A program made the translations under genes and the position numbers. Of a stretch of DNA of 64,000 bases, positions 11,487 to 23,335 are shown in pieces. The stretch's first letter is position 1; each line of letters opens with the position of its first letter. A model generated the notes under the pieces. It was not told the DNA's origin. It saw nothing but the letters and a program-made list of their open reading frames with translations, and made no database searches. Source of the DNA: Cylicocyclus nassatus (Eukaryota; Nematoda; Chromadorea; Rhabditida; Strongylidae); NCBI GenBank assembly GCA_958299035.1, contig CATQJL010000223.1:55038302-55102301 (forward strand). Reading direction: 5' to 3'.

Positions 11487-11558
11487 GGTCCCGTGGTGTA
11501 GCGGTTAGCACTCAGGACTCTGAATCCTGCGACGTGAGTTCAAATCTCACCGGGACCT
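11487..11558 (+). tRNA. tRNA-Gln(CUG)
   Basis: Consensus copy. Confidence 0.92.
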
Positions 11559-11660
11559 AGTCTTTTGCGCAAGGTCTCTAATACTTCGTCATTGTCAGGA
11601 GGGCTTTGCGATGAGGTTAGAATGGAAAACAGTTCTCAGCGATGCGAATACGATCGGTTC

Positions 11661-11732
11661 GGTCCCGTGGTGTAGCGGTTAGCACTTAGGACTCTGAATC
11701 CTGCGACGTGAGTTCAAATCTCACCGGGACCT
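11661..11732 (+). tRNA. tRNA-Gln(CUG)
   Basis: C27 to T, leaving a T-G wobble in the anticodon stem. Confidence 0.88.
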
Positions 11733-11832
11733 AGTCTTTTGCGCAAGGTCTCTAATACTTCGTCATTGTCAGGAGGGCTTTGCGATAATGATAGAATGGA
11801 AAACAGTTCTTAGCGATGCGAATGCGATCGGT

Positions 11833-11904
11833 GGTCCCGTGGTGTAGCGGTTAGCACTCAGGACTCTGAATCCTGCGACGTTAGTTCAAATCTCACCGGG
11901 ACCT
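11833..11904 (+). tRNA. tRNA-Gln(CUG)
   Basis: T stem GTTAG (one mismatch); the terminator run is extended. Confidence 0.65.
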
Positions 11905-12142
11905 ATTTTTTTGCGCAAGGTCTTCAATACTTCGTCATCGTCAAGAGGGCTTTGCGATGAGGATAGAGTGGAAAACAGTTCTCAGCGATGCGAATACGAT
12001 CGGTTCGGTCCCGTGGTGTAGCGGTTAGCACTCAGGACTCTGGATCCTGCGCAAGGTCTCCAATACTTCGTCATCGTCAAGAGGGCTTTGCGATGAGGAT
12101 AGAGTGGAAAACAGTTCTCAGCGATGCGAATACGATCGGTTC

Positions 12143-12214
12143 GGTCCCGTGGTGTAGCGGTTAGCACTCAGGACTCTGAATCCTGCGACTTGAGTTCAAA
12201 TCTCACCGGGACCT
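12143..12214 (+). tRNA. tRNA-Gln(CUG)
   Basis: T stem TTGAG (G49 to T, outer pair lost). Confidence 0.7.
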
Positions 12215-12450
12215 AGTCTTTTGCGCAAAGTCTTCAATACTTCGTCATCGTCAAGAGGGCTCTGCGATGAGGATAGAATGGAAAACAGTTCTCAGCGATG
12301 CGAATGCGATCGGTGGTCCCGTGGTGTAGCGGTTAGCACTCAGGACTCTGGATCCTGCGCAAGGTCTTCAATACTTCGTCATCGTCAAGAGGGCTTTGCG
12401 ATGAGGATAGAATGGAAAACAGTTCTCAGCGATGCGAATGCGATCGGTTC

Positions 12451-12522
12451 GGTCCCGTGGTGTAGCGGCTAGCACTCAGGACTCTGAATCCTGCGACGTG
12501 AGTTCAAATCTCACCGGGACCT
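12451..12522 (+). tRNA. tRNA-Gln(CUG)
   Basis: One T to C change at the end of the D loop (GCGGCTAGC). Confidence 0.85.
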
Positions 12523-12624
12523 AGTCTTTTGCGCAAGGTCTCTAATACTTCGTCATTGTCAGGAGGGCTTTGCGATGAGGTTAGAATGGAAAACAGTTCT
12601 CAGCGATGCGTATACGATCGGTTC

Positions 12625-12696
12625 GGTCCCGTGGTGTAGCGGTTAGCACTCAGGACTCTGAATCCTGCGACTTGAGTTCAAATCTCACCGGGACCT
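12625..12696 (+). tRNA. tRNA-Gln(CUG)
   Basis: T stem TTGAG. Confidence 0.7.
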
Positions 12697-12930
12697 AGTC
12701 TTTTGCGCAAAGTCTTCAATACTTCGTCATCGTCAAGAGGGCTCTGCGATGAGGATAGAATGGAAAACAGTTCTCAGCGATGCGAATGCGATCGGTGGTC
12801 CCGTGGTGTAGCGGTTAGCACTCAGGACTCTGGATCCTGCGCAAGGTCTTCAATACTTCGTCATCGTCAAGAGGGCTTTGCGATGAGGATAGAATGGAAA
12901 ACAGTTCTCAGCGATGCGAATGCGATCGGT

Positions 12931-13002
12931 GGTCCCGTGGTGTAGCGGTTAGCACTCAGGACTCTGAATCCTGCGACGTGAGTTTAAATCTCACCGGGAC
13001 CT
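12931..13002 (+). tRNA. tRNA-Gln(CUG)
   Basis: T loop TTTAAAT: the normally invariant C56, a B-box base, is T. Confidence 0.6.
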
Positions 13003-13104
13003 AGTCTTTTGCGCAAGGTCTCTAATACTTCGTCATTGTCAGGAGGGCTTTGCGATGAGGTTAGAATGGAAAACAGTTCTCAGCGATGCGTATACGATCG
13101 GTTC

Positions 13105-13176
13105 GGTCCCGTGGTGTAGCGGTTAGCACTCAGGACTCTGAATCCTGCGACTTGAGTTCAAATCTCACCGGGACCT
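13105..13176 (+). tRNA. tRNA-Gln(CUG)
   Basis: T stem TTGAG. Confidence 0.7.
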
Positions 13177-13546
13177 AGTCTTTTGCGCAAAGTCTTCAAT
13201 ACTTCGTCATCGTCAAGAGGGCTCTGCGATGAGGATAGAATGGAAAACAGTTCTCAGCGATGCGAATGCGATCGGTGGTCCCGTGGTGTAGCGGTTAGCA
13301 CTCAGAACTCTGGATCCTGCGCAAGGTCTTCAACACTTCGTCATCGTCAAGAGGGCTCTGCGATGAGGATAGAATGGAAAACAGTTCTCAGCGATGCGAA
13401 TGCGATCGGTGGTCCCGTGGTGTAGCGGTTAGCACTCAGAACTCTGGATCCTGCGCAAGGTCTTCAACACTTCGTCATCGTCAAGAGGGCTTTGCGATGA
13501 GGATAGAATGGAAAACAGTTCTCAGCGATGCGAATGCGATCGGTTC

Positions 13547-13618
13547 GGTCCCGTGGTGTAGCGGTTAGCACTCAGGACTCTGAATCCTGCGACGTGAGTT
13601 CAAATCTCACCGGGACCT
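13547..13618 (+). tRNA. tRNA-Gln(CUG)
   Basis: Consensus copy. Confidence 0.92.
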
Positions 13619-13718
13619 AGTCTTTTGCGCAAGGTCTCTAATACTTCGTCATTGTCAGGAGGGCTTTGCGATGATGATAGAATGGAAAACAGTTCTCAGC
13701 GATGCGAATGCGATCGGT

Positions 13719-13790
13719 GGTCCCGTGGTGTAGCGGTTAGCACTCAGGACTCTGAATCCTGCGACGTGAGTTCAAATCTCACCGGGACCT
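13719..13790 (+). tRNA. tRNA-Gln(CUG)
   Basis: Consensus copy. Confidence 0.92.
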
Positions 13791-14024
13791 AGTCTTTTGC
13801 GCAAAGTCTTCAATACTTCGTCATCGTCAAGAGGGCTTTGCGATGAGGATAGAATGGAAAACAGTTCTCAGCGATGCGAATGCGATCGGTGGTCCCGTGG
13901 TGTAGCGGTTAGCACTCAGGACTCTGGATCCTGCGCAAGGTCTTCAATACTTCGTCATCGTCAAGAGGGCTTTGCGATGAGGATAGAATGGAAAACAGTT
14001 CTCAGCGATGCGAATGCGATCGGT

Positions 14025-14096
14025 GGTCCCGTGGTGTAGCGGTTAGCACTCAGGACTCTGAATCCTGCGACGTGAGTTCAAATCTCACCGGGACCT
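14025..14096 (+). tRNA. tRNA-Gln(CUG)
   Basis: Consensus copy. Confidence 0.92.
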
Positions 14097-14196
14097 AGTC
14101 TTTTGCGCAAGGTCTCTAATACTTCGTCATTGTCAGGAGGGCTTTGCGATGATGATAGAATGGAAAACAGTTCTCAGCGATGCGAATGCGATCGGT

Positions 14197-14268
14197 GGTC
14201 CCGTGGTGTAGCGGTTAGCACTCAGGACTCTGAATCCTGCGACGTGAGTTCAAATCTCACCGGGACCT
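14197..14268 (+). tRNA. tRNA-Gln(CUG)
   Basis: Consensus copy. Confidence 0.92.
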
Positions 14269-14640
14269 AGTCTTTTGCGCAAAGTCTTCAATACTTCGTC
14301 ATCGTCAAGAGGGCTTTGCGATGAGGATAGAATGGAAAACAGTTCTCAGCGATGCGAATGCGATCGGTTCGGTCCCGTGGTGTAGCGGTTAGCACTCAGG
14401 ACTCTGGATCCTGCGCAAGGTCTTCAATATTTCGTCATCGTCAAGAGGGCTTTGCGATGAGGATAGAATGGAAAACCGTTCTCAGCGATGCGAATGCGAT
14501 CGGTTCGGTCCCGTGGTGTAGCGGTTAGCACTCAGGACTCTGGATCCTGCGCAAGGTCTTCAATACTTCGTCATCGTCAAGAGGGCTTTGCGATGAGGAT
14601 AGAATGGAAAACAGTTCTCAGCGATGCGAATGCGATCGGT

Positions 14641-14712
14641 GGTCCCGTGGTGTAGCGGTTAGCACTCAGGACTCTGAATCCTGCGACGTGAATTCAAATC
14701 TCACCGGGACCT
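14641..14712 (+). tRNA. tRNA-Gln(CUG)
   Basis: T stem GTGAA: G53, normally invariant and part of the B box, is A. Confidence 0.6.
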
Positions 14713-15085
14713 AGTCTTTTGCGCAAGGTCTCTAATACTTCGTCATTGTCAGGAGGGCTTTGCGATGAGGTTAGAATGGAAAACCGTTCTCAGCGATGCG
14801 AATGCGATCGGTTCGGTCCCGTGGTGTAGCGGTTGGCACTCAGAACTCTGGATCCTGCGCAAGGTCTTCAATACTTCGTCATCGTCAAGAGGGCTTTGCG
14901 ATGAGGATAGAATGGAAAACCGTTCTCAGCGATGCGAATGCGATCGGTTCGGTCCCGTGGTGTAGCGGTTGGCACTCAGGACTCTGGATCCTGCGCAAGG
15001 TCTTCAATACTTCGTCATCGTCAAGAGGGCTTTGCGATGAGGATAGAATGGAAAACGTTCTCAGCGATGCGAATGCGATCGGTTC

Positions 15086-15157
15086 GGTCCCGTGGTGTAG
15101 CGGTTAGCACTCAGGACTCTGAATCCTGCGACGTGAGTTCAAATCTCACCGGGACCT
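15086..15157 (+). tRNA. tRNA-Gln(CUG)
   Basis: Consensus copy; the preceding spacer lacks 1 nt. Confidence 0.92.
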
Positions 15158-15527
15158 AGTCTTTTACGCAAAGTCTTCAATACTTCGTCATCGTCAAGAG
15201 GGCTCTGCGATGAGGATAGAATGGAAAACAGTTCTCAGCGATGCGAATGCGATCGGTGGTCCCGTGGTGTAGCGGTTAGCACTCAGGACTCTGGATCCTG
15301 CGCAAGGTCTTCAATATTTCGTCATCGTCAAGAGGGCTTTGCGATGAGGATAGAATGGAAAACCGTTCTCAGCGATGCGAATGCGATCGGTTCGGTCCCG
15401 TGGTGTAGCGGTTAGCACTCAGGACTCTGGATCCTGCGCAAGGTCTTCAATACTTCGTCATCGTCAAGAGGGCTTTGCGATGAGGATAGAATGGAAAACA
15501 GTTCTCAGCGATGCGAATGCGATCGGT

Positions 15528-15599
15528 GGTCCCGTGGTGTAGCGGTTAGCACTCAGGACTCTGAATCCTGCGACGTGAGTTCAAATCTCACCGGGACCT
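15528..15599 (+). tRNA. tRNA-Gln(CUG)
   Basis: Consensus copy. Confidence 0.92.
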
Positions 15600-15837
15600 A
15601 GTCTTTTGCGCAAGGTCTCTAATACTTCGTCATTGTCAGGAGGGCTTTGCGATGAGGTTAGAATGGAAAACCGTTCTCAGCGATGCGAATGCGATCGGTT
15701 CGGTCCCGTGGTGTAGCGGTTGGCACTCAGAACTCTGGATCCTGCGCAAGGTCTTCAATACTTCGTCATCGTCAAGAGGGCTTTGCGATGAGGATAGAAT
15801 GGAAAACCGTTCTCAGCGATGCGAATGCGATCGGTTC

Positions 15838-15909
15838 GGTCCCGTGGTGTAGCGGTTAGCACTCAGGACTCTGAATCCTGCGACGTGAGTTCAAATCTCA
15901 CCGGGACCT
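15838..15909 (+). tRNA. tRNA-Gln(CUG)
   Basis: Consensus copy. Confidence 0.92.
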
Positions 15910-16279
15910 AGTCTTTTACGCAAAGTCTTCAATACTTCGTCATCGTCAAGAGGGCTCTGCGATGAGGATAGAATGGAAAACAGTTCTCAGCGATGCGAAT
16001 GCGATCGGTGGTCCCGTGGTGTAGCGGTTAGCACTCAGGACTCTGGATCCTGCGCAAGGTCTTCAATATTTCGTCATCGTCAAGAGGGCTTTGCGATGAG
16101 GATAGAATGGAAAACCGTTCTCAGCGATGCGAATGCGATCGGTTCGGTCCCGTGGTGTAGCGGTTAGCACTCAGGACTCTGGATCCTGCGCAAGGTCTTC
16201 AATACTTCGTCATCGTCAAGAGGGCTTTGTGATGAGGATAGAATGGAAAACAGTTCTCAGCGATGCGAATGCGATCGGT

Positions 16280-16351
16280 GGTCCCGTGGTGTAGCGGTTA
16301 GCACTCAGGACTCTGAATCCTGCGACGTGAGTTCAAATCTCACCGGGACCT
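16280..16351 (+). tRNA. tRNA-Gln(CUG)
   Basis: Consensus copy. Confidence 0.92.
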
Positions 16352-16725
16352 AGTCTTTTGCGCAAGGTCTCTAATACTTCGTCATTGTCAGGAGGGCTTT
16401 GCGATGAGGTTAGAATGGAAAACCGTTCTCAGCGATGCGAATGCGATCGGTTCGGTCCCGTGGTGTAGCGGTTGGCACTCAGGACTCTGGATCCTGCGCA
16501 AGGTCTTCAATACTTCGTCATCGTCAAGAGGGCTTTGCGATGAGGATAGAATGGAAAACCGTTCTCAGCGATGCGAATGCGATCGGTTCGGTCCCGTGGT
16601 GTAGCGGTTGGCACTCAGGACTCTGGATCCTGCGCAAGGTCTTCAATACTTCGTCATCGTCAAGAGGGCTTTGCGATGAGGATAGAATGGAAAACCGTTC
16701 TCAGCGATGCGAATGCGATCGGTTC

Positions 16726-16797
16726 GGTCCCGTGGTGTAGCGGTTAGCACTCAGGACTCTGAATCCTGCGACGTGAGTTCAAATCTCACCGGGACCT
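16726..16797 (+). tRNA. tRNA-Gln(CUG)
   Basis: Consensus copy. Confidence 0.92.
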
Positions 16798-17033
16798 AGT
16801 CTTTTACGCAAAGTCTTCAATACTTCGTCATCGTCAAGAGGGCTCTGCGATGAGGATAGAATGGAAAACAGTTCTCAGCGATGCGAATGCGATCGGTGGT
16901 CCCGTGGTGTAGCGGTTAGCACTCAGGACTCTGGATCCTGCGCAAGGTCTTCAACACTTCGTCATCGTCAAGAGGGCTTTGCGATGAGGATAGAATGGAA
17001 AACAGTTCTCAGCGATGCGAATGCGATCGGTTC

Positions 17034-17105
17034 GGTCCCGTGGTGTAGCGGTTAGCACTCAGGACTCTGAATCCTGCGACGTGAGTTCAAATCTCACCGG
17101 GACCT
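17034..17105 (+). tRNA. tRNA-Gln(CUG)
   Basis: Consensus copy. Confidence 0.92.
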
Positions 17106-17207
17106 AGTCTTTTGCGCAAGGTCTCTAATACTTCGTCATTGTCAGGAGGGCTTTGCGATGAGGTTAGAATGGAAAACAGTTCTCAGCGATGCGAATACGA
17201 TCGGTTC

Positions 17208-17279
17208 GGTCCCGTGGTGTAGCGGTTAGCACTCAGGATTCTGAATCCTGCGACGTGAGTTCAAATCTCACCGGGACCT
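17208..17279 (+). tRNA. tRNA-Gln(CUG)
   Basis: C32 to T in the anticodon loop; stems intact. Confidence 0.88.
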
Positions 17280-17381
17280 AGTCTTTTGCGCAAGGTCTCT
17301 AATACTTCGTCATCGTCAAGAGGGCTTTGCGATGAGGATAGAGTGGAAAACAGTTCTCAGCGATGCGAATACGATCGGTTC

Positions 17382-17453
17382 GGTTCCGTGGTGTAGCGGT
17401 TAGCACTCAGGACTCTGAATCCTGCGACTTGAGTTCAAATCTCACCGGGACCT
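17382..17453 (+). tRNA. tRNA-Gln(CUG)
   Basis: Acceptor GGTTCCG (wobble) plus T stem TTGAG. Confidence 0.65.
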
Positions 17454-17689
17454 AGTCTTTTGCGCAAAGTCTTCAATACTTCGTCATCGTCAAGAGGGCT
17501 CTGCGATGAGGATAGAATGGAAAACAGTTCTCAGCGATGCGAATGCGATCGGTGGTCCCGTGGTGTAGCGGTTAGCACTCAGGACTCTGGATCCTGCGCA
17601 AGGTCTTCAACACTTCGTCATCGTCAAGAGGGCTTTGCGATGAGGATAGAATGGAAAACAGTTCTCAGCGATGCGAATGCGATCGGTTC

Positions 17690-17761
17690 GGTCCCGTGGT
17701 GTAGCGGTTAGCACTCAGGACTCTGAATCCTGCGACGTGAGTTCAAATCTCACCGGGACCT
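17690..17761 (+). tRNA. tRNA-Gln(CUG)
   Basis: Consensus copy. Confidence 0.92.
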
Positions 17762-18133
17762 AGTCTTTTGCGCAAGATCTCTAATACTTCGTCATTGTCA
17801 GGAGGGCTTTGCGATGAGGTTAGAATGGAAAACAGTTCTCAGCGATGCGAATACGATCGGTTCGGTCCCGTGGTGTAGCGGTTAGCACTCAGGACTCTGG
17901 ATCCTGCGCAAGGTCTCCAATACTTCGTCATTGTCAGGAGGGCTTTGCGATGAGGTTAGAATGGAAAACAGTTCTCAGCGATGCGAATGCGATCGGTGGT
18001 CCCGTGGTGTAGCGGTTAGCACTCAGGACTCTGGATCCTGCGCAAGGTCTTCAACACTTCGTCATCGTCAAGAGGGCTTTGCGATGAGGATAGAATGGAA
18101 AACAGTTCTCAGCGATGCGAATGCGATCGGTTC

Positions 18134-18205
18134 GGTCCCGTGGTGTAGCGGTTAGCACTCAGGACTCTGAATCCTGCGACGTGAGTTCAAATCTCACCGG
18201 GACCT
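18134..18205 (+). tRNA. tRNA-Gln(CUG)
   Basis: Consensus copy. Confidence 0.92.
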
Positions 18206-18307
18206 AGTCTTTTGCGCAAGGTCTCTAATACTTCGTCATTGTCAGGAGGGCTTTGCGATGAGGTTAGAATGGAAAACAGTTCTCAGCGATGCGAATACGA
18301 TCGGTTC

Positions 18308-18379
18308 GGTCCCGTGGTGTAGCGGTTAGCACTCAGGATTCTGAATCCTGCGACGTGAGTTCAAATCTCACCGGGACCT
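18308..18379 (+). tRNA. tRNA-Gln(CUG)
   Basis: C32 to T. Confidence 0.88.
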
Positions 18380-18889
18380 AGTCTTTTGCGCAAGGTCTCT
18401 AATACTTCGTCATTGTCAGGAGGGCTTTGCGATGAGGTTAGAATGGAAAACCGTTCTCAGCGATGCGAATGCGATCGGTTCGGTCCCGTGGTGTAGCGGT
18501 TAGCACTCAGGACTCTGGATCCTGCGCAAGGTCTTCAATATTTCGTCATCGTCAAGAGGGCTTTGCGATGAGGATAGAATGGAAAACCGTTCTCAGCGAT
18601 GCGAATGCGATCGGTTCGGTCCCGTGGTGTAGCGGTTAGCACTCAGGACTCTGGATCCTGCGCAAGGTCTTCAATACTTCGTCATCGTCAAGAGGGCTTT
18701 GCGATGAGGATAGAATGGAAAACCGTTCCCAGCGATGCGAATGCGATCGGTTCGGTCCCGTGGTGTAGCGGTTGGCACTCAGGACTCTGGATCCTGCGCA
18801 AGGTCTTCAATACTTCGTCATCGTCAAGAGGGCTTTGCGATGAGGATAGAATGGAAAACCGTTCTCAGCGATGCGAATGCGATCGGTTC

Positions 18890-18961
18890 GGTCCCGTGGT
18901 GTAGCGGTTAGCACTCAGGACTCTGAATCCTGCGACGAGAGTTCAAATCTCACCGGGACCT
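18890..18961 (+). tRNA. tRNA-Gln(CUG)
   Basis: T stem GAGAG (A-A mismatch). Confidence 0.65.
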
Positions 18962-19197
18962 AGTCTTTTACGCAAAGTCTTCAATACTTCGTCATCGTCA
19001 AGAGGGCTCTGCGATGAGGATAGAATGGAAAACAGTTCTCAGCGATGCGAATGCGATCGGTGGTCCCGTGGTGTAGCGGTTAGCACTCAGGACTCTGGAT
19101 CCTGCGCAAGGTCTTCAACACTTCGTCATCGTCAAGAGGGCTTTGCGATGAGGATAGAATGGAAAACAGTTCTCAGCGATGCGAATGCGATCGGTTC

Positions 19198-19269
19198 GGT
19201 CCCGTGGTGTAGCGGTTAGCACTCAGGACTCTGAATCCTGCGACGTGAGTTCAAATCTCACCGGGACCT
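19198..19269 (+). tRNA. tRNA-Gln(CUG)
   Basis: Consensus copy. Confidence 0.92.
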
Positions 19270-19371
19270 AGTCTTTTGCGCAAGGTCTCTAATACTTCGT
19301 CATTGTCAGGAGGGCTTTGCGATGAGGTTAGAATGGAAAACAGTTCTCAGCGATGCGAATACGATCGGTTC

Positions 19372-19443
19372 GGTCCCGTGGTGTAGCGGTTAGCACTCAG
19401 GATTCTGAATCCTGCGACGTGAGTTCAAATCTCACCGGGACCT
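19372..19443 (+). tRNA. tRNA-Gln(CUG)
   Basis: C32 to T. Confidence 0.88.
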
Positions 19444-19545
19444 AGTCTTTTGCGCAAGGTCTCTAATACTTCGTCATTGTCAGGAGGGCTTTGCGATGAT
19501 GATAGAATGGAAAACAGTACTCAGCGATGCGAATGCGATCGGTTC

Positions 19546-19617
19546 GGTCCCGTGGTGTAGCGGTTAGCACTCAGGACTCTGAATCCTGCGACGTTAGTTC
19601 AAATCTCACCGGGACCT
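19546..19617 (+). tRNA. tRNA-Gln(CUG)
   Basis: T stem GTTAG; extended T run follows. Confidence 0.65.
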
Positions 19618-19991
19618 ATTTTTTTGCGCAAGGTCTTCAATACTTCGTCATCGTCAAGAGGGCTTTGCGATGAGGATAGAGTGGAAAACAGTTCTCAGCG
19701 ATGCGAATACGATCGGTTCGGTCCCGTGGTGTAGCGGTTAGCACTCAGGACTCTGGATCCTGCGCAAGGTCTCCAATACTTCGTCATTGTCAGGAGGGCT
19801 TTGCGATGAGGATAGAGTGGAAAACAGTTCTCAGCGATGCGAATACGATCGGTTCGGTCCCGTGGTGGAGCGGTTAGCACTCAGGACTCTGGATCCTGCG
19901 CAAGGTCTCCAATACTTCGTCATCGTCAAGAGGGCTTTGCGATGAGGATAGAATGGAAAACAGTTCTCAGCGATGCGAATGCGATCGGTTC

Positions 19992-20063
19992 GGTCCCGTG
20001 GTGTAGCGGTTAGCACTCAGGACTCTGAATCCTGCGACGTGAGTTCAAATCTCACCGGGACCT
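19992..20063 (+). tRNA. tRNA-Gln(CUG)
   Basis: Consensus copy. Confidence 0.92.
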
Positions 20064-20165
20064 AGTCTTTTGCGCAAGGTCTCTAATACTTCGTCATTGT
20101 CAGGAGGGCTTTGCGATGAGGTTAGAATGGAAAACAGTTCTCAGCGATGCGAATACGATCGGTTC

Positions 20166-20237
20166 GGTCCCGTGGTGTAGCGGTTAGCACTCAGGATTCT
20201 GAATCCTGCGACGTGAGTTCAAATCTCACCGGGACCT
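20166..20237 (+). tRNA. tRNA-Gln(CUG)
   Basis: C32 to T. Confidence 0.88.
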
Positions 20238-20339
20238 AGTCTTTTGCGCAAGGTCTCTAATACTTCGTCATTGTCAGGAGGGCTTTGCGATGATGATAGA
20301 ATGGAAAACAGTACTCAGCGATGCGAATGCGATCGGTTC

Positions 20340-20411
20340 GGTCCCGTGGTGTAGCGGTTAGCACTCAGGACTCTGAATCCTGCGACGTTAGTTCAAATCT
20401 CACCGGGACCT
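20340..20411 (+). tRNA. tRNA-Gln(CUG)
   Basis: T stem GTTAG; extended T run follows. Confidence 0.65.
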
Positions 20412-20921
20412 ATTTTTTTGCGCAAGGTCTTCAATACTTCGTCATCGTCAAGAGGGCTTTGCGATGAGGATAGAGTGGAAAACAGTTCTCAGCGATGCGA
20501 ATACGATCGGTTCGGTCCCGTGGTGTAGCGGTTAGCACTCAGGACTCTGGATCCTGCGCAAGGTCTCCAATACTTCGTCATTGTCAGGAGGGCTTTGCGA
20601 TGAGGATAGAGTGGAAAACAGTTCTCAGCGATGCGAATACGATCGGTTCGGTCCCGTGGTGGAGCGGTTAGCACTCAGGACTCTGGATCCTGCGCAAGGT
20701 CTCCAATACTTCGTCATTGTCAGGAGGGCTTTGCGATGAGGTTAGAATGGAAAACAGTTCTCAGCGATACGAATACGATCGGTTCGGTCCCGTGGTGTAG
20801 CGGTTAGCACTCAGGACTCTGGATCCTGCGCAAGGTCTCCAATACTTCGTCATTGTCAGGAGGGCTTTGCGATGAGGATAGAGTGGAAAACAGTTCTCAG
20901 CGATGCGAATACGATCGGTTC

Positions 20922-20993
20922 GGTTCCGTGGTGTAGCGGTTAGCACTCAGGACTCTGAATCCTGCGACTTGAGTTCAAATCTCACCGGGACCT
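20922..20993 (+). tRNA. tRNA-Gln(CUG)
   Basis: Acceptor GGTTCCG plus T stem TTGAG. Confidence 0.65.
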
Positions 20994-21229
20994 AGTCTTT
21001 TGCGCAAAGTCTTCAATACTTCGTCATCGTCAAGAGGGCTCTGCGATGAGGATAGAATGGAAAACAGTTCTCAGCGATGCGAATGCGATCGGTGGTCCCG
21101 TGGTGTAGCGGTTAGCACTCAGGACTCTGGATCCTGCGCAAGGTCTTCAACACTTCGTCATCGTCAAGAGGGCTTTGCGATGAGGATAGAATGGAAAACA
21201 GTTCTCAGCGATGCGAATGCGATCGGTTC

Positions 21230-21301
21230 GGTCCCGTGGTGTAGCGGTTAGCACTCAGGACTCTGAATCCTGCGACGTGAGTTCAAATCTCACCGGGACC
21301 T
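21230..21301 (+). tRNA. tRNA-Gln(CUG)
   Basis: Consensus copy. Confidence 0.92.
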
Positions 21302-21811
21302 AGTCTTTTGCGCAAGATCTCTAATACTTCGTCATTGTCAGGAGGGCTTTGCGATGAGGTTAGAATGGAAAACAGTTCTCAGCGATGCGAATACGATCGG
21401 TTCGGTCCCGTGGTGTAGCGGTTAGCACTCAGGACTCTGGATCCTGCGCAAGGTCTCCAATACTTCGTCATTGTCAGGAGGGCTTTGCGATGAGGTTAGA
21501 ATGGAAAACAGTTCTCAGCGATACGAATACGATCGGTTCGGTCCCGTGGTGTAGCGGTTAGCACTCAGGACTCTGGATCCTGCGCAAGGTCTCCAATACT
21601 TCGTCATTGTCAGGAGGGCTTTGCGATGAGGATAAAGTGGAAAACAGTTCTCAGCGATGCGAATACGATCGGTTCGGTCCCGTGGTGTAGCGGTTAGCAC
21701 TCAGGACTCTGGATCCTGCGCAAGGTCTCCAATACTTCGTCATTGTCAGGAGGGCTTTGCGATGAGGTTAGAATGGAAAACAGTTCTCAGCGATACGAAT
21801 ACGATCGGTTC

Positions 21812-21883
21812 GGTCCCGTGGTGTAACGGTTAGCACTCTGGACTCTGAATCCTGCGACGTGAGTTCAAATTTCACCGGGACCT
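21812..21883 (+). tRNA. tRNA-Gln(CUG)
   Basis: Three changes: G15 to A, A28 to T (T-T mismatch) and 3' T stem TTCAC. Confidence 0.55.
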
Positions 21884-21985
21884 AGTCTTTTGCGCAAGGT
21901 CTTCAATACTTCGTCATCGTCAAGAGGGCTTTGCGATGAGGATAGAGTGGAAAACAGTACTCAGCGATGCGAATGCGATCGGTTC

Positions 21986-22057
21986 GGTCCCGTGGTGTAG
22001 CGGTTAGCACTCAGGACTCTGAATCCTGCGACGTTAGTTCAAATCTCACCGGGACCT
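21986..22057 (+). tRNA. tRNA-Gln(CUG)
   Basis: T stem GTTAG; extended T run follows. Confidence 0.65.
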
Positions 22058-22159
22058 ATTTTTTTGCGCAAGGTCTTCAATACTTCGTCATCGTCAAGAG
22101 GGCTTTGCGATGAGGTTAGAATGGAAAACAGTTCTCAGCGATGCGAATACGATCGGTTC

Positions 22160-22231
22160 GGTCCCGTGGTGTAACGGTTAGCACTCAGGACTCTGAATCC
22201 TGCGACGTGAGTTCAAATTTCACCGGGACCT
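22160..22231 (+). tRNA. tRNA-Gln(CUG)
   Basis: G15 to A and 3' T stem TTCAC (C61 lost; B box altered). Confidence 0.6.
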
Positions 22232-22333
22232 AGTCTTTTGCGCAAGGTCTTCAATACTTCGTCATCGTCAAGAGGGCTTTGCGATGAGGATAGAGTGGAA
22301 AACAGTTCTCAGCGATGCGAATACGATCGGTTC

Positions 22334-22405
22334 GGTCCCGTGGTGTAGCGGTTAGCACTCAGGACTCTGAATCCTGCGACGTGAGTTCAAATCTCACCGG
22401 GACCT
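22334..22405 (+). tRNA. tRNA-Gln(CUG)
   Basis: Consensus copy. Confidence 0.92.
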
Positions 22406-22507
22406 AGTCTTTTGCGCAAGGTCTCTAATACTTCGTCATTGTCAGGAGGGCTTTGCGATGAGGTTAGAATGGAAAACAGTTCTCAGCGATGCGAATACGA
22501 TCGGTTC

Positions 22508-22579
22508 GGTCCCGTGGTGTAGCGGTTAGCACTCAGGATTCTGAATCCTGCGACGTGAGTTCAAATCTCACCGGGACCT
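22508..22579 (+). tRNA. tRNA-Gln(CUG)
   Basis: C32 to T. Confidence 0.88.
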
Positions 22580-22681
22580 AGTCTTTTGCGCAAGGTCTCT
22601 AATACTTCGTCATTGTCAGGAGGGCTTTGCGATGATGATAGAATGGAAAACAGTACTCAGCGATGCGAATGCGATCGGTTC

Positions 22682-22753
22682 GGTCCCGTGGTGTAGCGGT
22701 TAGCACTCAGGACTCTGAATCCTGCGACGTTAGTTCAAATCTCACCGGGACCT
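22682..22753 (+). tRNA. tRNA-Gln(CUG)
   Basis: T stem GTTAG; extended T run follows. Confidence 0.65.
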
Positions 22754-23263
22754 ATTTTTTTGCGCAAGGTCTTCAATACTTCGTCATCGTCAAGAGGGCT
22801 TTGCGATGAGGATAGAGTGGAAAACAGTTCTCAGCGATGCGAATACGATCGGTTCGGTCCCGTGGTGTAGCGGTTAGCACTCAGGACTCTGGATCCTGCG
22901 CAAGGTCTCCAATACTTCGTCATTGTCAGGAGGGCTTTGCGATGAGGATAGAGTGGAAAACAGTTCTCAGCGATGCGAATACGATCGGTTCGGTCCCGTG
23001 GTGGAGCGGTTAGCACTCAGGACTCTGGATCCTGCGCAAGGTCTCCAATACTTCGTCATTGTCAGGAGGGCTTTGCGATGAGGTTAGAATGGAAAACAGT
23101 TCTCAGCGATACGAATACGATCGGTTCGGTCCCGTGGTGTAGCGGTTAGCACTCAGGACTCTGGATCCTGCGCAAGGTCTCCAATACTTCGTCATTGTCA
23201 GGAGGGCTTTGCGATGAGGATAGAGTGGAAAACAGTTCTCAGCGATGCGAATACGATCGGTTC

Positions 23264-23335
23264 GGTTCCGTGGTGTAGCGGTTAGCACTCAGGACTCTGA
23301 ATCCTGCGACTTGAGTTCAAATCTCACCGGGACCT
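23264..23335 (+). tRNA. tRNA-Gln(CUG)
   Basis: Acceptor GGTTCCG plus T stem TTGAG. Confidence 0.65.

Larger units (their letters stand above)
10299..19900 (+). pseudogene. 5'-half tRNA-Gln copies, 10-20 kb (32)
   Basis: Starts: 10299, 10433, 10567, 11045, 11351, 12007, 12315, 12797, 13277, 13411, 13891, 14371, 14507, 14815, 14951, 15258, 15394, 15702, 16010, 16146, 16454, 16590, 16898, 17554, 17864, 17998, 18482, 18618, 18754, 19062, 19720 and 19856. Copies at 14815, 14951, 15702, 16454, 16590 and 18754 carry GCGGTTGGC in the D arm. Copies at 13277, 13411, 14815 and 15702 have CAGAA in the anticodon stem. The copy at 19856 reads GTGGAGCGG. Confidence 0.95.
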